Both the position numbers and the translations under genes were made by a program. Below the pieces are notes generated by a model. That model did not search any database. It was not told the origin of the DNA and saw nothing but the letters and a program-made list of their open reading frames with translations. From positions 558,001 to 622,000 of the forward strand of contig NZ_LQXS01000003.1 in assembly GCF_001586775.1 (NCBI RefSeq): a DNA stretch of 64,000 nucleotides, read 5' to 3'. How positions within the stretch are numbered: the stretch's first letter is position 1; every line of letters starts with the position of its first letter. Origin of the DNA: Sphingobacterium populi (GTDB lineage Bacteria > Bacteroidota > Bacteroidia > Sphingobacteriales > Sphingobacteriaceae). Positions 16,575 through 25,409 of the stretch are shown one piece after another.

Positions 16575-18191
16575 TTATTTGCTCGCTGTTTTCTTGTGCG
16601 ACAGTGCAGCGGCTACAAAACTAACAAAAAGTGGGTGAGGATTTGCTACTGTTGATTTTAATTCCGGATGAAATTGTCCGGCTACATAAAACGGGTGATC
16701 TTTTAATTCTACGATTTCTACTAATCCTGTCTTTGGATTTTTTCCAGAAGCGATCATACCGGCCGCTTCGAATTGCGCTAAGTATTCGTTGTTGAATTCG
16801 TAACGGTGTCGGTGGCGCTCGGTGATCTTCGATTTGCCATAGATAGTATGTGCCTTCGTGCCTTTGCGCAGTTCGCAATCATATGCACCTAAGCGCATCG
16901 TGCCGCCCATATTTTTGATCGATTTTTGCTCTTCCATTAGGTTGATGACTGGATGTTTCGTTTGCTCATCCATTTCAAAGCTATTCGCATCTTTCAGCGA
17001 TAGTACATTGCGAGCAAATTCGATTACAGAACATTGCATACCTAGGCAGATACCGAAAAACGGAATGCGTTGCTCACGGATATGTTTGATCGCCACAAGT
17101 TTACCTTCCAATCCACGGGCTCCAAATCCTGGCGCTACGAGTATACCGTCTAAGCCTTTCAATTTATCAGCCACATTTTCCTCATTAATGCTTTCGGCAG
17201 CAATGGATTTTACTTTTACTTTAGTCTCGTTTGCTGATCCAGCATGAATAAACGCTTCATTGATGGATTTGTATGCATCTGGCAACTCGATGTATTTACC
17301 GACCAATCCAATATTGACTTCATTGGTTGGGTTTTTCAGTTTACCTAAGAACGTTTTCCAATTTTCTAAATCCGGCTCTACTTTGGTTGATAGCTTCAAT
17401 TTGGTCAATACCGTTTTATCCAATTGTTCTTTCAGCATTAGCAACGGCACATCATAAATGGTAGATGCATCAATAGATTCTACTACGGCATTGATATTCA
17501 CATTGCAAAACAAGGCTAATTTTTTGCGGATATCCTGCGTTAGCTTATGCTCTGTGCGGCATACCAAAATGTCGGGTTGTATACCGTATTCCAATAACGT
17601 TTTTACCGAATGCTGTGTAGGTTTAGTTTTGAGCTCGCCCGCTGCCGCAAGGTATGGCACCAATGTTAAGTGAATTACTAAGGAATTGTTGCTTCCTAAT
17701 TCCCAACGCAACTGTCTTACCGCTTCGATGAATGGTAGCGACTCAATATCGCCAACTGTACCACCCAATTCTGTGATGATGATGTCGTACTCACCCGATT
17801 CGCCCAATAGTTGCATCCGGCGTTTGATTTCATCTGTGATGTGAGGTACGACTTGTACTGTTTTTCCTAAATATGCGCCTTCACGTTCTTTCTGGATTAC
17901 GTGTTGGTAAATACGGCCTGTCGTTACGTTGTTAGCTTGCGAGGTCGGTACATTCAAAAATCGTTCGTAGTGGCCTAAGTCCAGATCTGTCTCAGCACCG
18001 TCTTCTGTCACATAGCACTCGCCATGTTCGTACGGATTCAATGTTCCGGGGTCAATATTGATATAAGGGTCGAATTTTTGGATGGTAACTTTGAGACCGC
18101 GTGCCTGGAGAAGTTTTGCCAAGGAAGCCGCAATGATGCCTTTTCCTAATGACGAAGTTACGCCGCCCGTAACAAAGATGTATTTACTCAT
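16575..18191 (-). CDS. pyrG: CTP synthase
   Basis: This 538-residue enzyme makes CTP from UTP, ATP and glutamine. I start it at the ATG at 18191 because [18 protein letters not shown] is the universal N-terminus; an upstream in-frame ATG at 18266 would add 25 unrelated residues and would overlap the promoter. The synthase domain has [34 protein letters not shown] and the nucleotide-binding [11 protein letters not shown]. The class I glutamine amidotransferase domain (about 290-538) has the nucleophile C382 in [10 protein letters not shown] and the histidine of GQFHPELKS. It is first in a probable pyrG-yidC operon. Confidence 0.97.
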   Translation of the reverse strand: MSKYIFVTGGVTSSLGKGIIAASLAKLLQARGLKVTIQKFDPYINIDPGTLNPYEHGECYVTEDGAETDLDLGHYERFLNVPTSQANNVTTGRIYQHVIQKEREGAYLGKTVQVVPHITDEIKRRMQLLGESGEYDIIITELGGTVGDIESLPFIEAVRQLRWELGSNNSLVIHLTLVPYLAAAGELKTKPTQHSVKTLLEYGIQPDILVCRTEHKLTQDIRKKLALFCNVNINAVVESIDASTIYDVPLLMLKEQLDKTVLTKLKLSTKVEPDLENWKTFLGKLKNPTNEVNIGLVGKYIELPDAYKSINEAFIHAGSANETKVKVKSIAAESINEENVADKLKGLDGILVAPGFGARGLEGKLVAIKHIREQRIPFFGICLGMQCSVIEFARNVLSLKDANSFEMDEQTKHPVINLMEEQKSIKNMGGTMRLGAYDCELRKGTKAHTIYGKSKITERHRHRYEFNNEYLAQFEAAGMIASGKNPKTGLVEIVELKDHPFYVAGQFHPELKSTVANPHPLFVSFVAAALSHKKTASK

Positions 18192-18263
18192 AGTAATTGA
18201 TGGGTTTTTGAGCGATAATCCAGCGTTAAAAAGCAATGGAAAATCTGTCTTTTGTACGGGATA

Positions 18264-18271
18264 CAAAGATA
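18264..18271 (-). promoter_or_regulatory. -7 promoter element for pyrG
   Basis: Reads TATCTTTG on the minus strand, an exact TAnnTTTG match, 72 bases before the pyrG start. It supports 18191 over 18266 as start, since the element sits over the upstream ATG. Confidence 0.6.
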
Positions 18272-18305
18272 GTATTTTTTTTATTCTTTAGCTGTAAAAA
18301 GGAAT

Positions 18306-18328
18306 AATCCCACCCGTCGGGTGGGATT
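18306..18328 (-). terminator. Terminator of the glycosidase/CBM9 pair
   Basis: A 10-bp perfect GC-rich stem (18306-18315 with 18319-18328) and a 3-base loop lie 7 bases after the stop of the glycosidase gene. The minus-strand tail is ATTCCTTTTTA. Confidence 0.7.
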
Positions 18329-18335
18329 CAGATCG

Positions 18336-19406
18336 TTATCTCAAAGATCGTAGCAAATTGATAGTTTTTGCGTCGAATTCTTGTTCACCAAAGAGAGAAA
18401 CACCGGCCGCGCCATTCTTCTTGGCTAACTCGATTCCTTGCTTTAGTTCTTCGCTATCTTTAAAGTCAGGTAGATATAGTCCCGCGTATAATGGAAATTT
18501 TTTATTCAACGTTTGTACACCTTCTTTCACGGCTTGGCCGACCCATTCTACTGGCTCTTGGTAAAATCCGTGATAAATCATCGGGAATACAGCGTCCAAA
18601 TCCCAATTGGCCCAATCCTGTCGCACGATCCGGCGTGCCAAATCTGGCGTAGGGAATACCGCTGCGGTCAACGGTTTCTGATATTCTTTGGCTACTTTGG
18701 CAATTCGATTGACCACCCGATTGATCTGCTCATAGCGAAAAGCACGCCACGACGGACTTTGTTCTGGACGAGCGACCTGATCAATATCGATTCCTGTTTC
18801 TTTAAGATAGGCTGCTTTAGTAAACGGGCTGTAGCAAAAATCGTAATCCGCCAACTCCGTCGATTGATCAATGTTGTAATTCTGCCATAGGTTTACCGGC
18901 AATACCACATCGGGATAACGAATGTAATCTAGGTGAAGACCGTCAATATCTTCTTTTTCCAACTGTTCACGCGCTTTGTCTTCCAAGTATTTGGGCACGT
19001 CGGGATGTGAAGGGCACAAAAAACGATAGTAATTTACATAAGGAGGTTGATCAGCACATGATTTGCCAGATCGGCTTACGGCGTAGTACTCCGGATGCTT
19101 ACTCAACAAATCTTGCTCACCACGATTCATCGTCCACATCCAACGATGTGTTTCCAACCCCAAGCTTTTGGCGATTTGAAAATGGCGAGCGCTATAATCT
19201 TCAAACAGCAAGCCACGCACGCCTGCTTCGCGGTACGAGGTGTAGCGTTTTTTTACGGTCGCTTCGGTATCATTTTTGTCGGGGCGTATCCACATCCAAT
19301 AGTCAAAAGAAAGCGGAGCAGAAGCTGCACTGGCAAAAGAGATAGAGGGAAGCTGTGAGCCAGCTAAGCCCAGCAAAGAAGTTTTAATGAAATCGCGTTT
19401 ATTCAT
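18336..19406 (-). CDS. Exported glycoside-hydrolase-like protein (GHL10/family 10-like TIM barrel)
   Basis: The protein is 356 residues. The N-terminus MNKRDFIKTSLLGLAGSQLP is a Tat-type signal with Lys-Arg in place of Arg-Arg, ending near SFASAASA. The body is a TIM-barrel of the glycosyl-hydrolase-like GHL10 kind: FDYWMWIRP at the first strand, GVRGLLFEDY, THRWMWTMNRG, the catalytic-site strand DGLHLDYIRYPD (about 153-164), VFPTPDLARR, AVFPMIYHGFY and GLYLPDF. Members act on bacterial or host polysaccharides, and substrates are rarely known. It overlaps the CBM9-like gene by 8 bases, so the two exported proteins probably work together. Confidence 0.8.
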   Translation of the reverse strand: MNKRDFIKTSLLGLAGSQLPSISFASAASAPLSFDYWMWIRPDKNDTEATVKKRYTSYREAGVRGLLFEDYSARHFQIAKSLGLETHRWMWTMNRGEQDLLSKHPEYYAVSRSGKSCADQPPYVNYYRFLCPSHPDVPKYLEDKAREQLEKEDIDGLHLDYIRYPDVVLPVNLWQNYNIDQSTELADYDFCYSPFTKAAYLKETGIDIDQVARPEQSPSWRAFRYEQINRVVNRIAKVAKEYQKPLTAAVFPTPDLARRIVRQDWANWDLDAVFPMIYHGFYQEPVEWVGQAVKEGVQTLNKKFPLYAGLYLPDFKDSEELKQGIELAKKNGAAGVSLFGEQEFDAKTINLLRSLR

Positions 19407-20487
19407 AATACGTGTTGTTACCTAGATGATCTATGCGAAAGATAGTGTTATTTTTTAACTCGCTAACGCGTACAGCATATCCCTTCGCATCGGAGTCTAG
19501 ATCGTAGCTAATCGAATATTGTTGCAAAGCAGGCGCTATGTATTGGTCATACTCTGGCAGCTGATCAAGGCGTGCTGCATACTTTCCACTTTGGCGCTTG
19601 TACACTTGCTGTAGATAGTGAATATTCCAGCCCAGTTTTTTTATTTCATAAAAGCTCGGCAATTTCGGTTCGCTTACCGTGTCAACGAATTGGATGTAGC
19701 CCCATCTTTCGGGGTAGTGCATATTCACCATTCCGATTGGAGACCATACCCAATTGTCTTCTGGAAGTAAGGTTCCATTAGCTGTTTTTCGCTGGTACGT
19801 ATTGTTCTTTACGGTATGTTGCCATTGTACACGCGAAAAGTTGAATAACCAATAAGATGCGGATGTAGGTGTATCGCTGGATCCAAAGCTTTGTAGTGCA
19901 GTAAAAGGGATGGCAATTTCGACGCTCCAAAATTGGTCTTCATCGCTAGGATCATTCAAAGTTCCTTCCACGTGTACTGCACTTTTCAATCCTTTCATAT
20001 CCCAATGGATTAGCGCTTTGCCACCGTAACGATAGGGTTTTACTAATGCGAGATCGAACACGGTATTCAATGGATTTACTTCTAATTCATAGTAGTGATC
20101 CTCATGTACATCAGGTTTTATAAATACTTCAAAATCGTTGTTATGAAAAATGATATCGTCGAACTTGGTGATATCTCCCCACACATGTGGTTCTTTTAAC
20201 TTGGCATAAATGTAGAGATTCGTATCATCATACATCATTTTGAAGCGGGTTTCGTACGCTGGCTTCGTTTTGTCTGCTCCTTCAATATCAATGAATTTGC
20301 TCGACCAAGGAATAGTAGTCCACTGTGCTTCGTCAGCCCGGCCATCAATTGTGATCGCGCCATCCACCTTCTGAACTTGATACACCAAAGGCGTAAACTG
20401 TAATTGTTCTACTTCATCGATGGTCGATTGAGCATGAGCGGCCGTGATACAAAGTATACATGGCAAAAAACGTTTTAGCAAATTCAT
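19399..20487 (-). CDS. Exported carbohydrate-binding family 9-like protein
   Basis: From the ATG at 20487 the protein is 362 residues and begins with a clean signal peptide (MNLLKRFLPCILCITAAHAQ). An ATG 21 bases upstream would put a polar stretch before it. The mature part begins with a CBM9-like beta-sandwich: ITIDGRADEAQWTTIPW (about 46-62), TRFKMMYDDTNLYIYAKL, NNDFEVFIKPD, YYELEVNPLNTVFDLAL and FWSVEIAIPFTAL. The last 100 residues contain WSPIGMVNMHYPERWGYIQF and a family-specific tail. CBM9 domains bind sugar chain ends, and these stand-alone proteins are common in Bacteroidota. It is coupled to the downstream glycosidase by an 8-base overlap. Confidence 0.85.
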   Translation of the reverse strand: MNLLKRFLPCILCITAAHAQSTIDEVEQLQFTPLVYQVQKVDGAITIDGRADEAQWTTIPWSSKFIDIEGADKTKPAYETRFKMMYDDTNLYIYAKLKEPHVWGDITKFDDIIFHNNDFEVFIKPDVHEDHYYELEVNPLNTVFDLALVKPYRYGGKALIHWDMKGLKSAVHVEGTLNDPSDEDQFWSVEIAIPFTALQSFGSSDTPTSASYWLFNFSRVQWQHTVKNNTYQRKTANGTLLPEDNWVWSPIGMVNMHYPERWGYIQFVDTVSEPKLPSFYEIKKLGWNIHYLQQVYKRQSGKYAARLDQLPEYDQYIAPALQQYSISYDLDSDAKGYAVRVSELKNNTIFRIDHLGNNTYYE

Positions 20488-20569
20488 AACAAAAGAAATC
20501 AACTCCAATTATAAGTAAAATAATTGGATCAGCTTTGTAACATAAACGTGATCTATACGCAGCTAGGCG

Positions 20570-21193
20570 TTACGGAATGTTCAGGTATTTGTGCGTTTGT
20601 AACGAGATTTCCCATTTTGGATTGTTCATCACATAATCGATGATGAGCGGCGTCATCTCCGCGGCTTTAGACCATTCAGGTTGCAGATACAATTTGCACG
20701 AAGGATTGACTTGTGCGGCATGTTCTTCTGCCCATTGGAAATCACTTTTATTGAAGATGATTACTTTCAATTCTCCAGCAGCATCCATAACATCTTTTCG
20801 AGGAGCTTTGAATTTTTTAGGAGATAAGCAAATCCAATCCCATTTGCCACTTAGTGGATAAGCGCCAGAAGTCTCCATAAAAGTACGAATGCCACGTTTT
20901 TGTAGGCTTTGAGTAAGCGGATCCAGATTGTAGATAAGTGGTTCGCCACCAGTCACTACGACCGTTTTTGCTGGATGTAGGTCGGCGTTTTGCACGATGG
21001 TATCCACTGCTGTGAGCGGATGGATGCTGGCGTCCCAACTTTCCTTGACATCGCACCAATGGCAACCCACATCACATCCTCCCAGTCGAATGAAATAAGC
21101 AGCTTTACCGGTGTGGTAGCCTTCGCCTTGAATGGTGTAAAACTCCTCCATTAATGGAAGTTGAGTGCCGTCTTCTGGAACTTGTCGTGACAT
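20570..21193 (-). CDS. queE: 7-carboxy-7-deazaguanine synthase (radical SAM)
   Basis: This 207-residue enzyme makes the 7-deazaguanine core in queuosine synthesis from 6-carboxytetrahydropterin. Near the N-terminus EEFYTIQGEGYHTGKAAYFI (16-35) is typical of QueE. The [4Fe-4S]-binding cysteines are C40, C44 and C47 in GGCDVGCHWCDVKESWD (C-x3-C-x2-C), which differs from the long insertion of the E. coli enzyme but matches the Bacillus type. The SAM-binding VVTGGEP and the C-terminal LYLQPEWS follow. No other queuosine genes are in the window. A TACCTTTG element lies 19 bases upstream. Confidence 0.95.
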   Translation of the reverse strand: MSRQVPEDGTQLPLMEEFYTIQGEGYHTGKAAYFIRLGGCDVGCHWCDVKESWDASIHPLTAVDTIVQNADLHPAKTVVVTGGEPLIYNLDPLTQSLQKRGIRTFMETSGAYPLSGKWDWICLSPKKFKAPRKDVMDAAGELKVIIFNKSDFQWAEEHAAQVNPSCKLYLQPEWSKAAEMTPLIIDYVMNNPKWEISLQTHKYLNIP

Positions 21194-21212
21194 GCGATTT
21201 TGATTAAGATGG

Positions 21213-21220
21213 CAAAGGTA
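21213..21220 (-). promoter_or_regulatory. -7 promoter element for queE
   Basis: Reads TACCTTTG on the minus strand (exact TAnnTTTG), 19 bases before the ATG. It lies just past the 3' end of the LUD gene. Confidence 0.5.
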
Positions 21221-21228
21221 AGGAATTT

Positions 21229-22680
21229 TTAATCAGTATCCTTGGTCTTCGATCGCCATTGCGTTGAGAAGGATTTGTCCGGTACGCGCGGAAGTGCGCG
21301 TTGATCGCCCCAAGATTTTTTGAACAATAATTTGATAAGGATATTTTTTATTCCTTTTCCAAAGAAGTCGATATATTTTCTATTTTTTGCGAGCTTGGTA
21401 TACCAACTCCAGGTCCGAGATTCAGGCAACGGTTTTGCGGCATTGCTGACACGGTCATGTCGATTTTTTAAAAGCAAACGATCAATATCTATATTTAACG
21501 GATTGGGGCGTTGTGTACTGTTGAAGCTAGCAGCATATTGCAAGTAATGGTACGATTCTTCCGTGTCTATATGTGGCGTGAATACGGCTCCCATAGGGCC
21601 AGGATAGACGGTTTGATACGCTGCTCCACCGATTGATTCGTATATTTTGCAGGCGTTTGTACTTGCCCCGCAATCCATCCAGTACAATGCTTGGCGTTGT
21701 TCAGTAAGTGCTAAAACATCGGATCGTCCATTGTCCACCAAAATTAACACCATTTCGCTTGGGCCATCATTTTCTTGGCCTCGGCGCGGTCCGGTCATTA
21801 GCGAGTGGTGGCGTTGCAATTTTTGCCCTTGATCGTGCAAAGCGCCCAAAGGTAGGAATAAGTCCAAATCATGGATAGATGGCAGGATCTTGTCTATGCC
21901 AGCAAATACAATATGATACGAAGCATTAGCATTGTGCAGCCGATTGTTGCCCTCATTTTCGCTAATGACTACGCTGCCTGTATCGGCCAACAAATATGCT
22001 GCTCCCGATAGCATCACATCCGTGTATTCTGCGCGCTCTCGTTGTATTTTACGAAAACTTTTCAAGATTTTGGTCGCAGGTTTTTCTATTGATACTGCTT
22101 CGTCATTTTCCTGTTTTTCTTCAGATTCTTCTATTTCCGTGCTTGGTGCAGCACTATTTTCAGGATGCTTTGTGTCCCAAAGCGCCATTGCTTGCTCTTC
22201 ACTCAGCTCGATTGCTGGTTGGATAACATGGCTTGGCTTTGTGCCATTTAGCTGTGCTAAATATCGACCTAGGTCAGATTCGTCCGCCCGGTATTTGGAT
22301 TCTGAAAGGTACTTTGGAAGACCGATTTCTTCATGAATCATCGCATGATTAGTTGCGATATGATTGGGTTGGTAAGTAGTTAGCAGCTTGTCTAATTCTT
22401 GCAAGGCCTCCGTTGCGGTGTTTGCCCATATTATCTTGCCACCCGCTCTGCTAAAATTCGTTTCAAAATCTAATAAGTAGCGATCTAGATTTTCGATCGC
22501 TTTCCATTTGATTAAATGTGCCTTCTTTTTCGCATTCGTGAGATTTTGAAATCGAGGAGCTATATTTTGAAAAGCCTGATGATAATTTTCAAGATGTGTA
22601 CGCAGCACAGCATTACGCTGCGGATCTAGAGACGTATCCTCACAAGCTTTTCTAAATTGTTCTTCCTTCGTGTTCGGCAT
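21229..22680 (-). CDS. LutB/LldF-like LUD-domain protein lacking the Fe-S cysteines
   Basis: The 483 residues align in order with LutB, the [4Fe-4S] subunit of the LutABC lactate-oxidising complex. The LUD domain is split by an acidic insert at about 172-200 (EIEESEEKQENDEA) and then shows YTDVMLSGAAYLLADTGSVV (219-238) and NEGNNRL. The ferredoxin-like region keeps GGAAYQTVYPGPMGAVFTP (351-369), but where LutB has C-x2-C-x2-C-x3-C-P this protein has W334, C337, S340, C344-K. The second four-cysteine cluster is absent, with no Cys after 344. Thus it probably binds no cluster and is not an ordinary lactate dehydrogenase subunit. No lutA or lutC lies nearby. Function unknown. Confidence 0.8.
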   Translation of the reverse strand: MPNTKEEQFRKACEDTSLDPQRNAVLRTHLENYHQAFQNIAPRFQNLTNAKKKAHLIKWKAIENLDRYLLDFETNFSRAGGKIIWANTATEALQELDKLLTTYQPNHIATNHAMIHEEIGLPKYLSESKYRADESDLGRYLAQLNGTKPSHVIQPAIELSEEQAMALWDTKHPENSAAPSTEIEESEEKQENDEAVSIEKPATKILKSFRKIQRERAEYTDVMLSGAAYLLADTGSVVISENEGNNRLHNANASYHIVFAGIDKILPSIHDLDLFLPLGALHDQGQKLQRHHSLMTGPRRGQENDGPSEMVLILVDNGRSDVLALTEQRQALYWMDCGASTNACKIYESIGGAAYQTVYPGPMGAVFTPHIDTEESYHYLQYAASFNSTQRPNPLNIDIDRLLLKNRHDRVSNAAKPLPESRTWSWYTKLAKNRKYIDFFGKGIKNILIKLLFKKSWGDQRALPRVPDKSFSTQWRSKTKDTD

Positions 22681-22709
22681 ATATAATATGATGGGGTATT
22701 ATTTATAAT

Positions 22710-22738
22710 AAAAGTTGACAATCATCTTGCCAACTTTT
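22710..22738 (-). terminator. Probable terminator of aspS
   Basis: An 8-bp stem (22710-22717 with 22731-22738) is followed on the minus strand by TTATTATAAATA. It lies 60 bases after the aspS stop and before the LUD gene start. Confidence 0.5.
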
Positions 22739-22797
22739 ACCTAATAAGATTACGGAGTGCGCTATCTGTTAAGGTAACGCTTCTCCGCAACGTAAAA

Positions 22798-24543
22798 TTA
22801 TGCCTTGACTTGCAAGGTCAGCTCATCCAATTGTGCTGTTGCAATCGCTGAAGGTGCATCAATCATCACATCACGACCGCTATTGTTTTTAGGGAACGCG
22901 ATTACATCACGAATGCTATCCAAACCTGCGAAGATAGATACCAATCGATCTAAACCAAATGCCAATCCGCCGTGTGGTGGCGCACCGTAGGTGAATGCTT
23001 CCATCAAGAAACCAAATTGTTTCTGCGCTTCTTCTGGAGAGAAACCTAAGTGCTTAAACATGTTGGATTGCAAATCGCGATCGTGGATACGAATCGATCC
23101 GCCGCCGACTTCTACACCGTTGATCACCAAATCGTAGGCATTGGCACGTACATCGCCCGGATTGGATTCCAATAAATGAATATCTTCTGGTTTTGGTGAG
23201 GTGAATGGATGATGCATCGCATGATAGCGCGCCGAATCTTCATCCCATTCTAATAATGGGAAATCGATCACCCATAGTGGTGAGAATGTGTTTTTGTCGC
23301 GCAGGCCCAATTGTCCAGCTACTTCTAATCGTAGCTCGTTCAATTGCTTGCGTACCTTATCTTTCGGGCCAGCCATGATCAATAAAAGATCGCCTGGCTC
23401 GCTGTCGAATGCTTTAGACCAAGCGTCCAATGCAGTAGCATCGTAGAATTTATCGACCGACGATTTAATGCTGCCATCTTCATTATGACGTGCATAAACG
23501 ATTCCAGTCGCGCCTATTTGTGGTCTTTTCACAAAGTCAGTCAAAGCATCGAGTTGTTTTCTCGTATAACTAGCACAATTCTTCGCATTAATACCAACAA
23601 CTAATTCTGCTTGCTCGAATACTGGGAAATCGTGCCCTTTTGCCACATCATTCAGCTCCACGAACTGCATACCAAAGCGCGTATCCGGTTTGTCGGAGCC
23701 GTACAAGCGCATAGCATCATCGTAAGTCATGCGTGGTACTTCGCCCAAGTCAACACCTTTTACTGTTTTGAAAAGATGCTTAGTCAATCCCTCAAACATG
23801 TTCAAGATATCTTCCTGCTCTACAAAAGCCATCTCGCAGTCGATCTGTGTAAACTCTGGCTGTCTGTCGGCACGCAAATCCTCATCACGGAAACATTTCA
23901 CAATTTGGAAATAACGATCGAAGCCCGAAACCATGAGCAACTGCTTAAAGGTTTGTGGGGATTGCGGCAAGGCATAAAATTCGCCCGGATTCATGCGCGA
24001 AGGAACTACGAAATCGCGTGCACCTTCTGGCGTTGATTTAATCAATACCGGAGTTTCTACCTCCAAAAAGTTTTCGCCATCTAAATAGCGACGAATCTCT
24101 TGCGACATTTTGTGACGCAAAATCAAGTTCTCGCGTACCGGATTACGGCGTAAGTCCAGATAGCGGAACTTCATCCGAATATCGTCGCCACCATCTGTTT
24201 CATCTTCGATCGTGAATGGAGGCAAAGCCGATGCATTTAATATATCTAGATCAGTTACCTTGATTTCAATCTCTCCGGTTGCAATCTTGTTATTTTTGCT
24301 AGAACGTTCGATGACAGTGCCCGTTACTTTGATCACGTATTCGCGACCAAGATCCAATGCTTTTGAGCGCAAGGTCTGATCATCGTCGACATTAAAAGCC
24401 AATTGTGTTACGCCATAGCGATCGCGTACATCAATAAATGTCATTCCTCCTAAGTCACGTGATTTCTGGACCCACCCACTCAAGGTGACGGTCTTTCCCA
24501 GATCGGACAACCGCAGTTCGCCGCAAGTATGTGTTCTGTGCAT
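22798..24543 (-). CDS. aspS: Aspartyl-tRNA synthetase
   Basis: This 581-residue class II synthetase charges tRNA-Asp. The N-terminal OB-fold anticodon-binding domain has [24 protein letters not shown] (about 20-43; shown to mark the region). Motif 2 is [19 protein letters not shown] (about 218-236), the bacterial GAD insertion domain covers about 290-420, and motif 3 is [16 protein letters not shown] (about 538-553). Length agrees with bacterial AspS (about 585-590). It is transcribed divergently from mraZ across a 392-base intergenic region. Confidence 0.97.
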   Translation of the reverse strand: MHRTHTCGELRLSDLGKTVTLSGWVQKSRDLGGMTFIDVRDRYGVTQLAFNVDDDQTLRSKALDLGREYVIKVTGTVIERSSKNNKIATGEIEIKVTDLDILNASALPPFTIEDETDGGDDIRMKFRYLDLRRNPVRENLILRHKMSQEIRRYLDGENFLEVETPVLIKSTPEGARDFVVPSRMNPGEFYALPQSPQTFKQLLMVSGFDRYFQIVKCFRDEDLRADRQPEFTQIDCEMAFVEQEDILNMFEGLTKHLFKTVKGVDLGEVPRMTYDDAMRLYGSDKPDTRFGMQFVELNDVAKGHDFPVFEQAELVVGINAKNCASYTRKQLDALTDFVKRPQIGATGIVYARHNEDGSIKSSVDKFYDATALDAWSKAFDSEPGDLLLIMAGPKDKVRKQLNELRLEVAGQLGLRDKNTFSPLWVIDFPLLEWDEDSARYHAMHHPFTSPKPEDIHLLESNPGDVRANAYDLVINGVEVGGGSIRIHDRDLQSNMFKHLGFSPEEAQKQFGFLMEAFTYGAPPHGGLAFGLDRLVSIFAGLDSIRDVIAFPKNNSGRDVMIDAPSAIATAQLDELTLQVKA

Positions 24544-24580
24544 TTCTTATTATGTATTTATAAGATTTTAAAATCTGTGA

Positions 24581-24588
24581 CAAAAATA
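24581..24588 (-). promoter_or_regulatory. -7 promoter element for aspS
   Basis: Reads TATTTTTG on the minus strand, 37 bases before the aspS start. The -33 is unclear. Confidence 0.45.
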
Positions 24589-24863
24589 TCGGTTTTTGGA
24601 CACAAAAACGAAACTTAATTTGCCGAGTGTGTCCCTGTCGGAAGAATCGAGTGACACGATTTCCCACCATGCCGGCGCTTCTCCCACTTTTACGCCATTT
24701 TAGGGATCGAAGCAGTAAGATACTCTTTTATTTAGTGCCATATCAGTCAGTGTTTTACCTGATGTGTAGTAAGAAAATTGTACTTGTAAACACAAGATAA
24801 TGAGCTGGTAAGCTTATTTGGATTGTTTTTGGTAGGATATTGCCGTTGTGGAAAACTTTTTTG

Positions 24864-24898
24864 TGGGGCAAAGTGTTATAAAGTGGGAGAAAGTGTAT
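24864..24898 (+). promoter_or_regulatory. MraZ-type operator: repeats on a 10-bp period
   Basis: TGGGG, TGTTA, TGGGA and TGTAT begin at 24864, 24874, 24884 and 24894. The last three are preceded by AAAG, giving three exact AAAGTG(T/G) units at 24870-24876, 24880-24886 and 24890-24896. This matches the tandem boxes bound by MraZ upstream of its own gene in E. coli and Mycoplasma. The array covers the -33 region of the mraZ promoter, so autorepression is expected. Confidence 0.75.
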
Positions 24899-24903
24899 AA
24901 TTT

Positions 24904-24911
24904 TACATTTG
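24904..24911 (+). promoter_or_regulatory. -7 element of the mraZ/dcw promoter
   Basis: TACATTTG is an exact TAnnTTTG match, ending 24 bases before the mraZ ATG at 24936. Confidence 0.65.
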
Positions 24912-24935
24912 ATTTCGAATAGGCTAATTAGCTGT

Positions 24936-25409
24936 ATGACCGAACTGACAGGAGAATATATATGTAAGTTGGATGCCAAAGGTAGAATGGTAGTTCCTGC
25001 GTTGCTCAAAAAACAAATACCCAATATTGAGCAAGAGGGGCTTATCGTGAACCGTGGTTTCGAGAAAAACTTAGTGATTTATCCTCGGTCGGAATGGTCT
25101 AAGATGATGAAGCAATTATCCCGTTTGAATAAGTTTAAAGCGGAGAACCGGAATTTCATTCGGAAATTTATGAGCGGTGCTACCGAATTGACGCTGGATT
25201 CGGCTAATCGGGTGCTGCTTCCGAAAAGTTTAATGGAATATGCGGAAATCAGTGGTGAGCTGATGTTGGCTTGTCAGTTTGATCGCATAGAAGTATGGTC
25301 CAAATCTGTTTACCTAGAGACGTTGGGAGAGATGAGTGAAGATGATTTTGCCACTTTAGGTGAAAAAGTAATGGGTGGGTTAGATATAGGAGACCTAGAA
25401 GATGAGTAA
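24936..25409 (+). CDS. mraZ: Transcriptional regulator MraZ
   Basis: The protein is 157 residues from the ATG at 24936. MTELTGEYICKLDAKGRMVV is the usual MraZ N-terminus; an upstream in-frame ATG at 24909 falls inside the promoter. It has two tandem AbrB/MraZ swapped-hairpin domains: DAKGRMVVPALLKKQ (about 14-28) and the second copy TLDSANRVLLPKSLMEYA (about 88-105), each with the D-x-x-x-R-x-x-x-P pattern. It forms ring oligomers that bind repeated boxes ahead of the dcw operon. It overlaps rsmH by 8 bases and starts the division and cell-wall cluster. Confidence 0.95.
   Translation: MTELTGEYICKLDAKGRMVVPALLKKQIPNIEQEGLIVNRGFEKNLVIYPRSEWSKMMKQLSRLNKFKAENRNFIRKFMSGATELTLDSANRVLLPKSLMEYAEISGELMLACQFDRIEVWSKSVYLETLGEMSEDDFATLGEKVMGGLDIGDLEDE

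Larger units (their letters stand above)
24544..24935. other. 392-bp divergent intergenic region between aspS and mraZ
   Basis: No credible gene or tRNA was found. It holds an aspS -7 element (24581-24588, minus), a lone inverted copy of the MraZ-type 12-mer (24679-24690, minus), a DnaA-type nonamer (24847-24855), a tenfold-spaced MraZ box array (24864-24898) and the mraZ -7 element (24904-24911). The stretch 24700-24840 shows nothing I can name. Confidence 0.7.

Noticed and set aside
18192..18266. 25-residue N-terminal extension of CTP synthase
   Set aside because: Homology begins exactly at [10 protein letters not shown] (18191), and a -7 promoter element overlaps the upstream ATG region.
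21229..22680. Ordinary lactate-utilisation protein LutB
   Set aside because: Six of the eight cluster cysteines are missing, and lutA/lutC are not adjacent, so the standard function is not supported.
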